Below, piece after piece: positions 1 through 7,508 of a stretch of 55,546 nt of DNA (position 1 is its first letter; each line of letters opens with the position of its first letter). Location: assembly GCA_030528345.1 (NCBI GenBank), contig JAUMZB010000008.1, positions 1-55,546 of the forward strand, given 5' to 3'. Position numbers and translations under genes: made by a program. The notes beneath the pieces were generated by a model. It was not told where the DNA came from. It ran no database searches and saw nothing but the letters and a program-made list of their open reading frames with translations. Source of the DNA: Eikenella sp. (GTDB lineage: Bacteria; Pseudomonadota; Gammaproteobacteria; Burkholderiales; Neisseriaceae).

Positions 1-121
1 TCCTTCCATTCGGGGGAGAAAATTGAACCCTTAAAGTCTGGGACTATACAGGTAGCCTGAGGGTCTGAGGGTCGTTTGTTCAGATTAACCGGCCTAAAAC
101 CGCCCACCTCCACCACACACC

Positions 122-616
122 ATGCACGAACTCCACCTTTGCGCCCAAGACAAAGCCGGACGCTATGCCGAACTGTTGCCCCACATCGAAGCCCTCATCA
201 GCGGCGAAGCCGATGTGACCGCCAATCTGGCCAACACCGCCGCCGCGCTCAAACACAGCTTCGGCTGGCTGTGGGTCGGCTTTTATCTCGTCCGCGGCCG
301 AGAACTGGTGCTCGGCCCCTTCCAAGGCCCCTTGGCCTGCACACGCATTCCCTACGGACGCGGCGTATGCGGACAAACCTGGGTCGGACGGCAGACGCAG
401 ATTGTGCCCGACGTCCATACCCATCCCGACCACATCGCCTGTTCCTCCCTATCGCGCTCCGAAATCGTCGTGCCCGTTTTCGATGCCGCCGGCGAAGTGT
501 GCGCCGTGCTGGACGCCGATGCCGACACCCCCGCCGTTTTCGACGAAACAGACGCCCAAGGCTTGGAAGCCGTCTGCGCCTTGCTCAGCCGCTATCTGTT
601 TGCAGACAGCCCATAA
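122..616 (+). CDS. msrC: Free methionine-(R)-sulfoxide reductase (GAF domain)
   Basis: 164-residue single GAF-domain protein that should reduce free methionine-(R)-sulfoxide to methionine in the cytosol. The three cysteines diagnostic of the fRMsr family are visible at C73 (LACTRI), C83 (GVCGQ) and C107 (IACSS), in a typical fRMsr fold with SEIVVPVF and VLDADAD near the end. Length fits the family (about 160-165 aa). I chose the ATG at 122 because residues from there match the family N-terminus. The overlapping long frame starting at 76 is arginine-rich shadow coding. The 121 bases upstream hold a one-mismatch DUS at about 51-60 and no other gene. Confidence 0.93.
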   Translation: MHELHLCAQDKAGRYAELLPHIEALISGEADVTANLANTAAALKHSFGWLWVGFYLVRGRELVLGPFQGPLACTRIPYGRGVCGQTWVGRQTQIVPDVHTHPDHIACSSLSRSEIVVPVFDAAGEVCAVLDADADTPAVFDETDAQGLEAVCALLSRYLFADSP

Positions 617-736
617 GCGGCCGCTGAAGGCTGCTGGAAACACACCCCTGCTTTCAGGTAGCCTTTAGTGGCGCAACGCTTTATAATTGCGCGTTTTCAT
701 GGCCATCCGGCCACCCCAATACTGCGGAGTCCCCCC

Positions 737-1384
737 ATGAATTTCGAACAAGCACGCTTTAATATGGTCGAGCAACAAATCCGTCCGTGGGACGTGCTCG
801 ATTTCGACATCCTCGACGCCCTGTCCGACCTGCCGCGCGAACGCTTTGTGATGCCCGAGCAACTCGGCTATGCCTATGCCGACACCGCCCTGCGCCTGCC
901 CAACGGCGGCCGGATGCTGGAGCCCAAAGTCATCGCCCGCCTGATGCAAGGCCTCAAGCTGCAAAAATCCGATACCGTGCTCGAAATCGGCACCGGCTCC
1001 GGCTACGCCACCGCCCTACTGGCCACCCTGGCCGGCCGCGTGATCAGCGTCGATCTAGACGAAACCCAGCAGCAACGCGCCGCTGCCGTATTGGCCGAAC
1101 TGGGCATCAACAATGTGGAATTCCGCGTGCTCGACGGTTTGCACGGCTTGGGCGACACCTTCTCCGCCGTTTATGTGGGCGGCTCCTGCCCGGTAATGCC
1201 CGAAAAACTGAAACAGCAACTGGCCGAACACGGCCGCATGGCCGTGATCGTCGGCGAAGCGCCGGTAATGCGCGCCACTTTGGTCGAACGCATCGGCAGC
1301 GACACCTTCAAAGAAACCGTGATGTTCGACACCGTCGCCCCGGCGCTGCACAGCAAGGCCGCGCCCGGCGCTTTCCGCTTCTGA
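737..1384 (+). CDS. pcm: Protein-L-isoaspartate O-methyltransferase family protein
   Basis: 215-residue SAM-dependent methyltransferase of the PIMT (Pcm) family, which repairs isoaspartyl residues in damaged proteins. The Rossmann motif I is visible at residues 81-91 (VLEIGTGSGYA), followed by an acidic motif at VISVDLDE. The N-terminus (MVEQQIRPWDV) is typical of the short proteobacterial form. The region usually holding the PIMT substrate-binding Thr-Ile-Ser is divergent (LRLPNGGRMLEPKV), so the isoaspartyl substrate is less certain than the fold. ATG 737 is preferred over the upstream GTG at 668 because homology starts there. A DUS lies between this gene and msrC at about 654-665. Confidence 0.88.
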   Translation: MNFEQARFNMVEQQIRPWDVLDFDILDALSDLPRERFVMPEQLGYAYADTALRLPNGGRMLEPKVIARLMQGLKLQKSDTVLEIGTGSGYATALLATLAGRVISVDLDETQQQRAAAVLAELGINNVEFRVLDGLHGLGDTFSAVYVGGSCPVMPEKLKQQLAEHGRMAVIVGEAPVMRATLVERIGSDTFKETVMFDTVAPALHSKAAPGAFRF

Positions 1385-1461
1385 ACCGCAGCCGACAGCC
1401 CCGCCCTATTGCCGGGGCTGTTCTTCGTCCGCCGCCGCATACTCGCGGCCCGCCCCGGTTC

Positions 1462-1473
1462 AGGCTACCTGAA
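1462..1473 (+). repeat. DNA uptake sequence, Eikenella dialect (example of a dispersed family)
   Basis: AGGCTACCTGAA is one of many exact copies. Others in the core segment, on either strand, lie near 655, 3624, 4990, 6184, 6200, 8466, 10022, 11344, 12452, 14443, 14460, 14768, 14784, 16315, 17380, 18854, 19848 and 20157. In Neisseriaceae these 12-mers are bound by the minor pilin ComP and favour uptake of related DNA. The sequence matches the dialect described for Eikenella. Several copies lie inside genes such as the metallophosphoesterase and ntrY; others form inverted pairs that act as terminators. Confidence 0.93.
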
Positions 1474-1492
1474 AACCGTCCCCCCTTATCCT

Positions 1493-1819
1493 ATGTCTGC
1501 CATCCAACCCCTCTCCGTACACAACCTGCGACAATGGCAGCAGGAACAGCGCCGCTTCATTCTGCTCGACGTGCGCGAAGACGACGAAGTCGCCTTCTGC
1601 CGCCTGCCGGACAGCCTGCACCTGCCCATGCACCTGGTGCCGCTGCGACACAACGAGCTGCCCGACGACCAAGCCGTCGTGGTGTACTGCCACCACGGCA
1701 TCCGCAGCCTTCAGGTAGCCCGTTTTCTCGAACACGCCGGCTTTGAAGAACTGTACAACCTCAGCGGCGGCATCGATGCCTGGTCGCAACTCATCGACCC
1801 CGACGTGCCCCGCTACTGA
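1493..1819 (+). CDS. Rhodanese-like single-domain sulfurtransferase
   Basis: 108-residue single rhodanese domain. The active-site loop is VVYCHHGIRS with catalytic Cys66, preceded by the CH2A-like LLDVREDDE motif and followed by the GGIDAW motif typical of the family end. It probably carries persulfide sulfur on Cys66 in the cytosol; the acceptor is not evident. The start at 1493 follows a DUS at 1462-1473 and gives the usual family length. A strong hairpin terminator follows directly. Confidence 0.88.
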   Translation: MSAIQPLSVHNLRQWQQEQRRFILLDVREDDEVAFCRLPDSLHLPMHLVPLRHNELPDDQAVVVYCHHGIRSLQVARFLEHAGFEELYNLSGGIDAWSQLIDPDVPRY

Positions 1820-1836
1820 AGCCCCAACGCAAAAAA

Positions 1837-1858
1837 GCAGCCGTCAACGGCTGCTTTT
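1837..1858. terminator. Bidirectional terminator between rhodanese gene and tRNA-Arg
   Basis: Eight-base stem GCAGCCGT/ACGGCTGC with a two-base loop, preceded by A6 and followed by T4. It can end transcription of the rhodanese gene on the plus strand and of the tRNA on the minus strand. Confidence 0.8.
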
Positions 1859-1864
1859 CAGAAG

Positions 1865-1940
1865 TGGCGCACCCAACAGGGATCGAACCTGTGACCTCCA
1901 GCTTCGGAAACTGACACTCTTCCAACTGAGCTATGGGTGC
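1865..1940 (-). tRNA. tRNA-Arg (anticodon CCG)
   Basis: 76-nt cloverleaf on the minus strand. The acceptor stem GCACCCA pairs with TGGGTGC, and CCA is encoded at the 3' end. The anticodon stem TCAGT/GCTGG encloses the loop TTCCGAA, giving anticodon CCG, which reads CGG. The T-arm ACAGG-TTCGATC-CCTGT is canonical. No integrated element adjoins it: the prophage integrase is more than 23 kb away. Confidence 0.95.
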
Positions 1941-2045
1941 TTAAGAGGCGTAAGATTAACGCAAAACGGCTCTCAAAGCAAAACAATTTTCCCAACCGGG
2001 CCGCCCGATATTTCTTCCTTTTTTGAGTTAAGCCAAACTTTACGA

Positions 2046-2074
2046 TTGGAAACCCCTACCGAATTCAGTATAAT
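2046..2074 (+). promoter_or_regulatory. Predicted sigma-70 promoter of the cytochrome c gene
   Basis: TTGGAA at 2046-2051 and TATAAT at 2069-2074 are separated by 17 bases and lie about 120 bases before the ATG at 2195. The perfect -10 box and ideal spacing make this the best promoter in the 1941-2194 intergenic interval, which otherwise holds no gene. Confidence 0.6.
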
Positions 2075-2194
2075 CCCGCAAAATATTGTAAACCCGTTTA
2101 CAGAAATCACAACATGCGGCCAAGCGGCACACACCGCCCGAACCGCGGTTTTATAACACAGCAATCACCACCAAAACGGCGAGGCCCACCTCAA

Positions 2195-3001
2195 ATGAAC
2201 TCTCACCCAAACAGCGTAAAAGGCTCTGCTCTGACTACCCTAATCGGCGGCATCGTCATCTTGCTTGCCGTCTTGTTTTTCTTGGTTAAGTTGGCTACCG
2301 GCGGTTATTACAGCGACGTGGAAGACATGAATCCCAACGCCGTGGAAACCCGCATCAAGCCGGCCGGCGGCCTGCTGCTCGGCGACGGCACCCCTGTAGG
2401 GCAGCGCGGAGGCAAACAGGTCTTCGACAAAGTCTGTATCCAATGCCACGGCGCCGATTCCAACGTGGCCTTCTCCCCCAAAATCACCCACAACGCCGAT
2501 TGGGCGCCCCGCATCGCCAAAGGTTTTGAGACCCTGGTGAAACACGCCATTGACGGCTTCGTCGGCCCCCAAGGAGGCTCCATGCCGGCCCGCGGCGGCG
2601 ACACCACGCTGACCGATGACGAAGTGGCCCGCGCCGTTGCCTATATGGCCAACGAATCCGGTGCCAACTTCAACGCACCCGCCGTACAGGGCGAAGACGG
2701 CGAAGCCGCCGCTTCAGGCGGACAAACCGCCGCCGGCAGCAGCGAGGCTACCGGCAAAGCCGTGTTCGACAAACTGTGTGTGGCCTGCCACGCCGCCAAC
2801 TCCACCTTCCCGAACTCGCCCAAAATCACCCATAGCGACGACTGGGCACCGCGCATTGCCCAAGGCCGCGAAACCCTGCTGAAAAACGCCATCCAAGGTT
2901 TCAAAACCATGCCGGCCAAAGGCGGCGACCCCAGCCTCTCCGATGCCGAAGTAGAAGCAGCCGTCGCTTATATGGTGAACCAATCCGGCGGCACCTTCTA
3001 A
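2195..3001 (+). CDS. Membrane-anchored di-haem cytochrome c5
   Basis: 268-residue protein with an uncleaved N-terminal membrane segment (about residues 12-35) and two tandem class I cytochrome c domains. Haem motifs are CIQCH at 81-85 and CVACH at 195-199. Distal methionines are probably those in SMPARGG (about 130) and TMPAKGG. A Gly/Ala/Ser-rich linker (about 160-185) joins the domains. This is the architecture of neisserial cytochrome c5 (sometimes called cycB), which passes electrons from the bc1 complex to the cbb3 oxidase and, in some species, to nitrite reductase. A consensus promoter precedes it and a strong terminator follows. Confidence 0.92.
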   Translation: MNSHPNSVKGSALTTLIGGIVILLAVLFFLVKLATGGYYSDVEDMNPNAVETRIKPAGGLLLGDGTPVGQRGGKQVFDKVCIQCHGADSNVAFSPKITHNADWAPRIAKGFETLVKHAIDGFVGPQGGSMPARGGDTTLTDDEVARAVAYMANESGANFNAPAVQGEDGEAAASGGQTAAGSSEATGKAVFDKLCVACHAANSTFPNSPKITHSDDWAPRIAQGRETLLKNAIQGFKTMPAKGGDPSLSDAEVEAAVAYMVNQSGGTF

Positions 3002-3010
3002 ATTTCCTGC

Positions 3011-3039
3011 CAGCACGCCTTCGGGCGTGCTGCTTTTTT
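3011..3039 (+). terminator. Rho-independent terminator after the cytochrome c gene
   Basis: Nine-base-pair stem CAGCACGCC/GGCGTGCTG with a TTCG tetraloop, followed by T6 at 3034-3039. It lies 10 bases after the cytochrome stop codon. Confidence 0.9.
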
Positions 3040-3052
3040 CCCGACGCCCGAT

Positions 3053-4096
3053 ATGCAAGCCGAACAACTTTTCCGCACCCTACCCGCCGGACGGCCGCTC
3101 GATATCATCGGCGACGTCCACGGCGAAATCGACGCCCTGCTCGCCCTGCTGCACTACCTAGGCTACCGCGCCGACGGCAGCCACCCGCACCACCGGCTGC
3201 CGGTGTTTGTCGGCGACCTCTGCGACCGGGGACCCGACAGCCCTGCTGTTTTGGCGCTGGTCGAACAACGGCTGGCAAACGGCCGCGCCCAAGCCGTGCT
3301 CGGCAACCACGAAATCAACCTCATCACCCGCGACCCGAAAGACGGCTCCGGCTGGTATTTCCCCGAACGGGCCGAACGCGATGCCCGCCAATACGCTCCT
3401 TGGCAGCACCACCCCGAACCGGACAAAACCGCTTTGGCCGAACGGCTGGCGCGATGGCCGCTGGTGCTGCTGCGCTCCGACATCCGCATCGTTCACGCCG
3501 CTTGGCTGCCCGACGCCCTTGACGACATCCGCGCCAATCTGCATCAGGCCGACACCCTGCCCGGCCTCTACCGCTTCTTCGAGCAACGTATGGAAGAAGA
3601 AGCCGAACAAGCCGATTGGTATGCAGGCTACCTGAAAGAGCAAGAAACCCATGCCGTCCGGATAGAGCAGCCAGACACCGAGCTGCCCTTTCTGCCCGGC
3701 ACCGCGCAATACGACCTCCACCGCAACCGCAGCAACCCCGTCCGCAGTCTGGTCAGCGGCATCGAAACTGTAGCGGATGCACCCTTCTACGCCAACGGCC
3801 GCTGGCGCTTCACCACCCGCCTGCCCTGGTGGCAAAGCTACCGCAGCCCCACCGCCGTCGCCTTCGGCCACTATTGGCGGCGTTGGCCCAACCGCGGCCA
3901 AAACCGCCTGTTTGACGAGGCCGCCGACAGCCCGCTCGGCCTCAGCCGCAATGCCTACTGCGTGGACTACGCCGTCGGCGCCCGCTGGCGCAGCCGCCGC
4001 CACGGCGGCAACCCGCAGGAATACCGCCTCGCCGCCCTACGCTGGCCGGAAAAGACGCTGGTCTTCGATAACGGCGAATGTGCGCTTTTGCGCTGA
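3053..4096 (+). CDS. Calcineurin-like metallophosphoesterase
   Basis: 347-residue protein of the PPP/ApaH-like metallophosphoesterase superfamily. The metal-binding signatures occur in order: GDVHGE (about residues 20-25), GDLCDRGPDS (about 54-63) and GNHE (about 86). The rest carries a family-specific region rich in Trp and Arg, ending in VFDNGECALLR. It is probably a cytosolic phosphatase acting on a nucleotide, RNA or phosphoprotein; the substrate cannot be read from sequence. It contains an internal DUS at about 3624. The start lies just after the terminator of the upstream gene, so it probably has its own weak promoter. Confidence 0.85.
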   Translation: MQAEQLFRTLPAGRPLDIIGDVHGEIDALLALLHYLGYRADGSHPHHRLPVFVGDLCDRGPDSPAVLALVEQRLANGRAQAVLGNHEINLITRDPKDGSGWYFPERAERDARQYAPWQHHPEPDKTALAERLARWPLVLLRSDIRIVHAAWLPDALDDIRANLHQADTLPGLYRFFEQRMEEEAEQADWYAGYLKEQETHAVRIEQPDTELPFLPGTAQYDLHRNRSNPVRSLVSGIETVADAPFYANGRWRFTTRLPWWQSYRSPTAVAFGHYWRRWPNRGQNRLFDEAADSPLGLSRNAYCVDYAVGARWRSRRHGGNPQEYRLAALRWPEKTLVFDNGECALLR

Positions 4097-4140
4097 ACCA
4101 AGCATCCTGCCCCGCCGCCTCTTTCCCAACGCTGAATACC

Positions 4141-4902
4141 ATGGCCAACTTCACCTTTTGGCACTATCTGGCCATTTTCCTGCTCGGCATTGCCGCCAGC
4201 ATCATCAACATCACGGCAGCCGGCGGCTCCAACCTCACCTTGCCGCTGATGATGGCCTTCGGTGTCCCGCCCGACATTGCCAACGGCTCCAACCGGGTCG
4301 GCATTTTCCTACAGTCGCTCACCGGCCTGCGCGGTTTTGCCAAGGCGGGCAAAATGCCCACCGCCGATTTACGCGGCATCCTGCTGCCCACCCTAGCCGG
4401 CGGCCTGCTCGGCGCCCTGTCGGCCGCCTTCCTGCCCAACAGCCTGCTGAAACCACTGCTGTTGGGCGCCATGTTGGCCGTCGCCGCCCTGATGGCGTTC
4501 AAACCCAATCTGCTGCTGGCCGGCGAAAGCCGTCAGGCCAAAACGGTAAAAGAAACGCCCCAAGCCGCCGCTTGGCTATTTGCCGCCGGCATGTACGGCG
4601 GCTTTGTGCAGGCAGGTGTCGGCTTTCTGATGCTGCCCATTTTGGTCGGCCTGCTGCATTATGATTTAGTGCGCGGCAACGCGCTGAAAATTGCCTGCAC
4701 CCTCTGCTTTACCACGGTTGCTTTGACCGTGTTTCTGGCCAACGGCCAAATCTGGTGGGGCATCGCCCTCAGTCTGGCGGCCGGCAACATCATCGGTGCC
4801 CAACTCGGTGTCAAGCTGGCCCTTTCTATTCCCGCCGAACGGATGCGCTGGCTGCTGTTTGCCATGACCTTGGCCGCCGTGGTCATGGCGTTTCTGAAGT
4901 AG
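4141..4902 (+). CDS. TSUP (TauE/SafE) family integral membrane permease
   Basis: 253-residue hydrophobic protein with about eight predicted membrane segments arranged as two related halves. Family signatures include the N-terminal GGSNLTLPLM region and a repeat-like GGFVQAGVGFLMLP in the second half. TSUP proteins export or import sulfite, organosulfonates or related anions at the inner membrane. The substrate is not identifiable. The ATG at 4141 places the first membrane helix at the N-terminus. The gene ends in a strong convergent terminator shared with trmA. Confidence 0.85.
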   Translation: MANFTFWHYLAIFLLGIAASIINITAAGGSNLTLPLMMAFGVPPDIANGSNRVGIFLQSLTGLRGFAKAGKMPTADLRGILLPTLAGGLLGALSAAFLPNSLLKPLLLGAMLAVAALMAFKPNLLLAGESRQAKTVKETPQAAAWLFAAGMYGGFVQAGVGFLMLPILVGLLHYDLVRGNALKIACTLCFTTVALTVFLANGQIWWGIALSLAAGNIIGAQLGVKLALSIPAERMRWLLFAMTLAAVVMAFLK

Positions 4903-4920
4903 CCCCGCACCCGGCCAAGC

Positions 4921-4955
4921 AAACAGCCGAAACCGGCCGTCGGTTTCGGCTGTTT
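4921..4955. terminator. Convergent terminator between TSUP permease gene and trmA
   Basis: Perfect 15-base inverted repeat: AAACAGCCGAAACCG pairs with the segment at 4941-4955 around a 5-base loop. A-tract and T-tract ends make it usable from both strands. Confidence 0.8.
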
Positions 4956-5018
4956 GCAGTTTGCACCATCTGTTTCTTTTATCGGTTTCAGGCTACCTGA
5001 AAGCCAAAACCGATACCC

Positions 5019-6116
5019 TTAACGCTTCTTCAACAGCAATCCGCTCTCGATATGCGGGGTAAACGGAAACTGGTCGAACAAAGCCGCGCGCTCCACACAG
5101 TAGCCGGGCAGCAAGGCATCCAAATTGGCGCGCAAGGTGTCGGGGTTGCACGACACATAAATAATGTGCTCAAAGCGGCTCAATAAAGCCAGCGTATCGG
5201 CGTCAATGCCGGCGCGCGGCGGATCGACAAACACAGTAGAAAAACGGTAATCCGCCAACTCGATGCCCTGCTCTTTCAAACGGCGAAATGCACGCCGCCC
5301 TTGCCAAGCCTCGGTAAACTCCTCTGCCGATAAGCGGGCCAGCCGGATATTGCCGATGCCGTTGGCCGCCATATTCCACTGCGCCGCCTGTACCGATGTT
5401 TTCGATACCTCGGTGGCCAGCACCCGATTGAAATGGCGCGACAACGGCAAGGTAAAATTGCCGTTGCCGCAGTAGAGTTCCAACAAATCGCCGCCCAAGC
5501 CCTGCACAGCCGAACAGGCCCACGCCAGCATCTGTCGGCACATCTGGGCGTTGGGCTGGGTAAAACCGCCTTCGGGCTGGCGGTATTGCCATTGCCGCCC
5601 GTCCACTTCCAACACTTCGGTCACAAAGTCCTGCGCCAACACCACTTTCTGCCCGCGACTGCGGCCGATGACCATGATACCCAGCGCCTGCTGCAAAGCA
5701 GCGGCGGCGACCTGCCAGGATTCGTCCAATTTTTTGTGGTAAATCATGCTGACCAGCATTTCTCCGCTCAAGGTGGCGAGAAATTCGCACTGATACCAGC
5801 GGTTTTTCAATACCGGCACCTTCTTGACCGCCTCCAGCAAGCGCGGCATCAGGCGGTTGATGGCCTCGGCTGCCGGCGGAAAATCTTGCAGGCGGATCAA
5901 AGAAGCCGCACCGGCTTTTTGGCCGGGCACAAACATGGCGTAACTGATTTCCTCGCCCTCATGCCAGATGCGGAACTCTGCCCGCATCCGATAGTGCTGT
6001 TCGGGCGAAGCATGCACTTCCCAGTCCGGCATGGCAATGCCTGCAAACAGTTGTTGCAAACGGGCGGTTTTCTCGGCAAGTTGCGCCGCATAGCGCGGAC
6101 TGTGGTTGGGGCTCAT
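5019..6116 (-). CDS. trmA: tRNA (uracil-5-)-methyltransferase TrmA
   Basis: 365-residue class I methyltransferase that makes m5U54 in the tRNA T-loop. The N-terminus (AAQLAEKTARLQ, HYRMRAEFRIWH) and C-terminus (LFDQFPFTPHIE) align with E. coli TrmA by memory. The SAM motif is LLELYCGNGNF, and the catalytic cysteine lies in YVSCNPDTL. I use the ATG at 6116, which gives the family length (366 in E. coli). An upstream in-frame ATG at 6179 would add 21 residues with no family support. Confidence 0.95.
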   Translation of the reverse strand: MSPNHSPRYAAQLAEKTARLQQLFAGIAMPDWEVHASPEQHYRMRAEFRIWHEGEEISYAMFVPGQKAGAASLIRLQDFPPAAEAINRLMPRLLEAVKKVPVLKNRWYQCEFLATLSGEMLVSMIYHKKLDESWQVAAAALQQALGIMVIGRSRGQKVVLAQDFVTEVLEVDGRQWQYRQPEGGFTQPNAQMCRQMLAWACSAVQGLGGDLLELYCGNGNFTLPLSRHFNRVLATEVSKTSVQAAQWNMAANGIGNIRLARLSAEEFTEAWQGRRAFRRLKEQGIELADYRFSTVFVDPPRAGIDADTLALLSRFEHIIYVSCNPDTLRANLDALLPGYCVERAALFDQFPFTPHIESGLLLKKR

Positions 6117-6180
6117 AAGCAGAGAGTCGTCTCGAGTGAGAACAATAGGATTAAGCAGATCGCGGAAAGGAAAATACAAC

Positions 6181-6214
6181 GGCAGGCTACCTGAAAACTT
6201 TCAGGTAGCCTGCC
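6181..6214 (-). terminator. Inverted DUS pair acting as the ntrX terminator
   Basis: Two Eikenella-type uptake sequences face each other (6184-6195 and 6200-6211), extended to a 16-bp stem with a two-base loop. It lies 22 bases beyond the ntrX stop codon, the usual neisserial use of paired uptake sequences. Confidence 0.85.
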
Positions 6215-6236
6215 GCCAAGCGCCATAAGCAACCTA

Positions 6237-7508
6237 TTATTTGCCGGCATTGCGGCGGTTGAACTGGATGCCGAGTTGCTTGAGCTTGCGGTAAAGATGG
6301 GTACGCTCCAAGCCGACTTTCTGCGCCACCCGGCTCATATTGTAGTCTTCTTGGGCGATGTGGTATTCGAAATAGCGCCGTTCCAAATCTTCGCGCAGCT
6401 CGCGCAGCGGCAGATCGAAATTGAAGCCGCCCACCATCTCGGTCGGCTGGTTGAGCGTGAACTGTTTGAGCACGGTTTGCACGGCATCCACGCCGATTTC
6501 GCTTTTATCGGCAGTTAAGGTGATGCTTTTCACCACGCTGCGCAACTGCTCGAAATTGCCCGGCCAGTCGTATTGGCGCAAGGCATTGAGGGCGGCGGTG
6601 TTGAAGCGCACCGACGGCACGTCGCTGCCGGCCGAGAGTTCGTTGATGATTTGGCCGACCAGAAACACAATGTCGTCGGGCTGGCTGCGCAAGGGCGGAA
6701 TCGATACCATCAGCGCGGAGAGCTGGTTGAGCAGGCGGCTGTCCTGCTCGGGCTGCACCAGCAATTCCTGTAAGGGCCGGCTGCAGGCACAGACAATGCG
6801 CACATGGTAGCGCTCGGCCTTGCCCAGCATAAACAGAATGCCCTGCTGCACGGCTTTGCCGTACTGGGCGATGTCGCCCAAATACAGCACGCCGTTGCCG
6901 GCTTTCTGCAGCAGCTCGATGGGGGTCCCGCTGATTTGCTCGACTTTGCCCGGCTCCACCCACGGCGTGTTGCCGTTGTGGAAATAACGCGCCACCATTT
7001 CAAACGGCGAACCCGGCTCGCCGGTGAGCAGAACGGGGGATTGGGTACGGGCGGCACGTTCCAGCTGCTGGTTGAGTACCTTGATGACTTCGCTGTTGCC
7101 CAACTTGTCGAGCGACATATTGGAAGCGGCCTGCATTTCGCCGTGTTTCAGAGCACGCTCTACCGTGGCCAGCAGTTTTTGCAGGGCAATCGGTTTTTCC
7201 AGAAAATCCAAGGCGCCGATTTTGGTGGCTTCCACGGCGGTGTCAATGCTGGCGTGGCCGCTCATCATCACCACCGGCATATTGAGCTGGCCGGATTTGG
7301 CCCATTCTTTTAATAAGGTGATGCCGTCGCAATCGGGCATCCAGATGTCCAGCAGCACCATGGCCGGCCGGGTTTGATTGCGCAGCTGGCGGGCTTCTTC
7401 GGCGTTCTCGGCCAAAGTAACCGTGTAGCCTTCGTCTTGAAGGATTTCAGACAGCAAATCGCGGATGCCGACTTCGTCGTCTACAATCAAAATATCACTG
7501 CTGCGCAT
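6237..7508 (-). CDS. ntrX: Response regulator NtrX with degenerate AAA+ domain
   Basis: 423-residue NtrC-family regulator. The receiver domain (1-120) has acidic pocket D10/D11, phospho-acceptor D54 (LLDIWMP) and K105. The central AAA+ region (about 140-340) is eroded: the Walker A position reads GEPGSPFE (163-170), with no GKT/S, and no GAFTGA loop is present. A Fis-type helix-turn-helix ends the protein (VAQKVGLERTHLYRKLKQLG). It should bind DNA when phosphorylated by NtrY but is unlikely to activate sigma-54 by ATP hydrolysis. In Neisseria, NtrYX affects respiratory gene expression. It overlaps ntrY by 14 bases, so the two are co-transcribed. Confidence 0.93.
   Translation of the reverse strand: MRSSDILIVDDEVGIRDLLSEILQDEGYTVTLAENAEEARQLRNQTRPAMVLLDIWMPDCDGITLLKEWAKSGQLNMPVVMMSGHASIDTAVEATKIGALDFLEKPIALQKLLATVERALKHGEMQAASNMSLDKLGNSEVIKVLNQQLERAARTQSPVLLTGEPGSPFEMVARYFHNGNTPWVEPGKVEQISGTPIELLQKAGNGVLYLGDIAQYGKAVQQGILFMLGKAERYHVRIVCACSRPLQELLVQPEQDSRLLNQLSALMVSIPPLRSQPDDIVFLVGQIINELSAGSDVPSVRFNTAALNALRQYDWPGNFEQLRSVVKSITLTADKSEIGVDAVQTVLKQFTLNQPTEMVGGFNFDLPLRELREDLERRYFEYHIAQEDYNMSRVAQKVGLERTHLYRKLKQLGIQFNRRNAGK

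Noticed and set aside
787..1746. 319-codon plus-strand frame across pcm and rhodanese
   Set aside because: Arginine/proline-rich out-of-frame reading of two recognised genes in GC-rich DNA.
1865..1940. tRNA-Arg as the prophage attachment site
   Set aside because: The integrase is more than 23 kb away with intact core genes between them.
3158..4003. 281-codon minus-strand frame opposite the metallophosphoesterase
   Set aside because: The plus-strand frame has full catalytic motifs; this one has none.
5433..6194. 253-codon plus-strand frame opposite trmA
   Set aside because: Antisense shadow of a confidently assigned gene.
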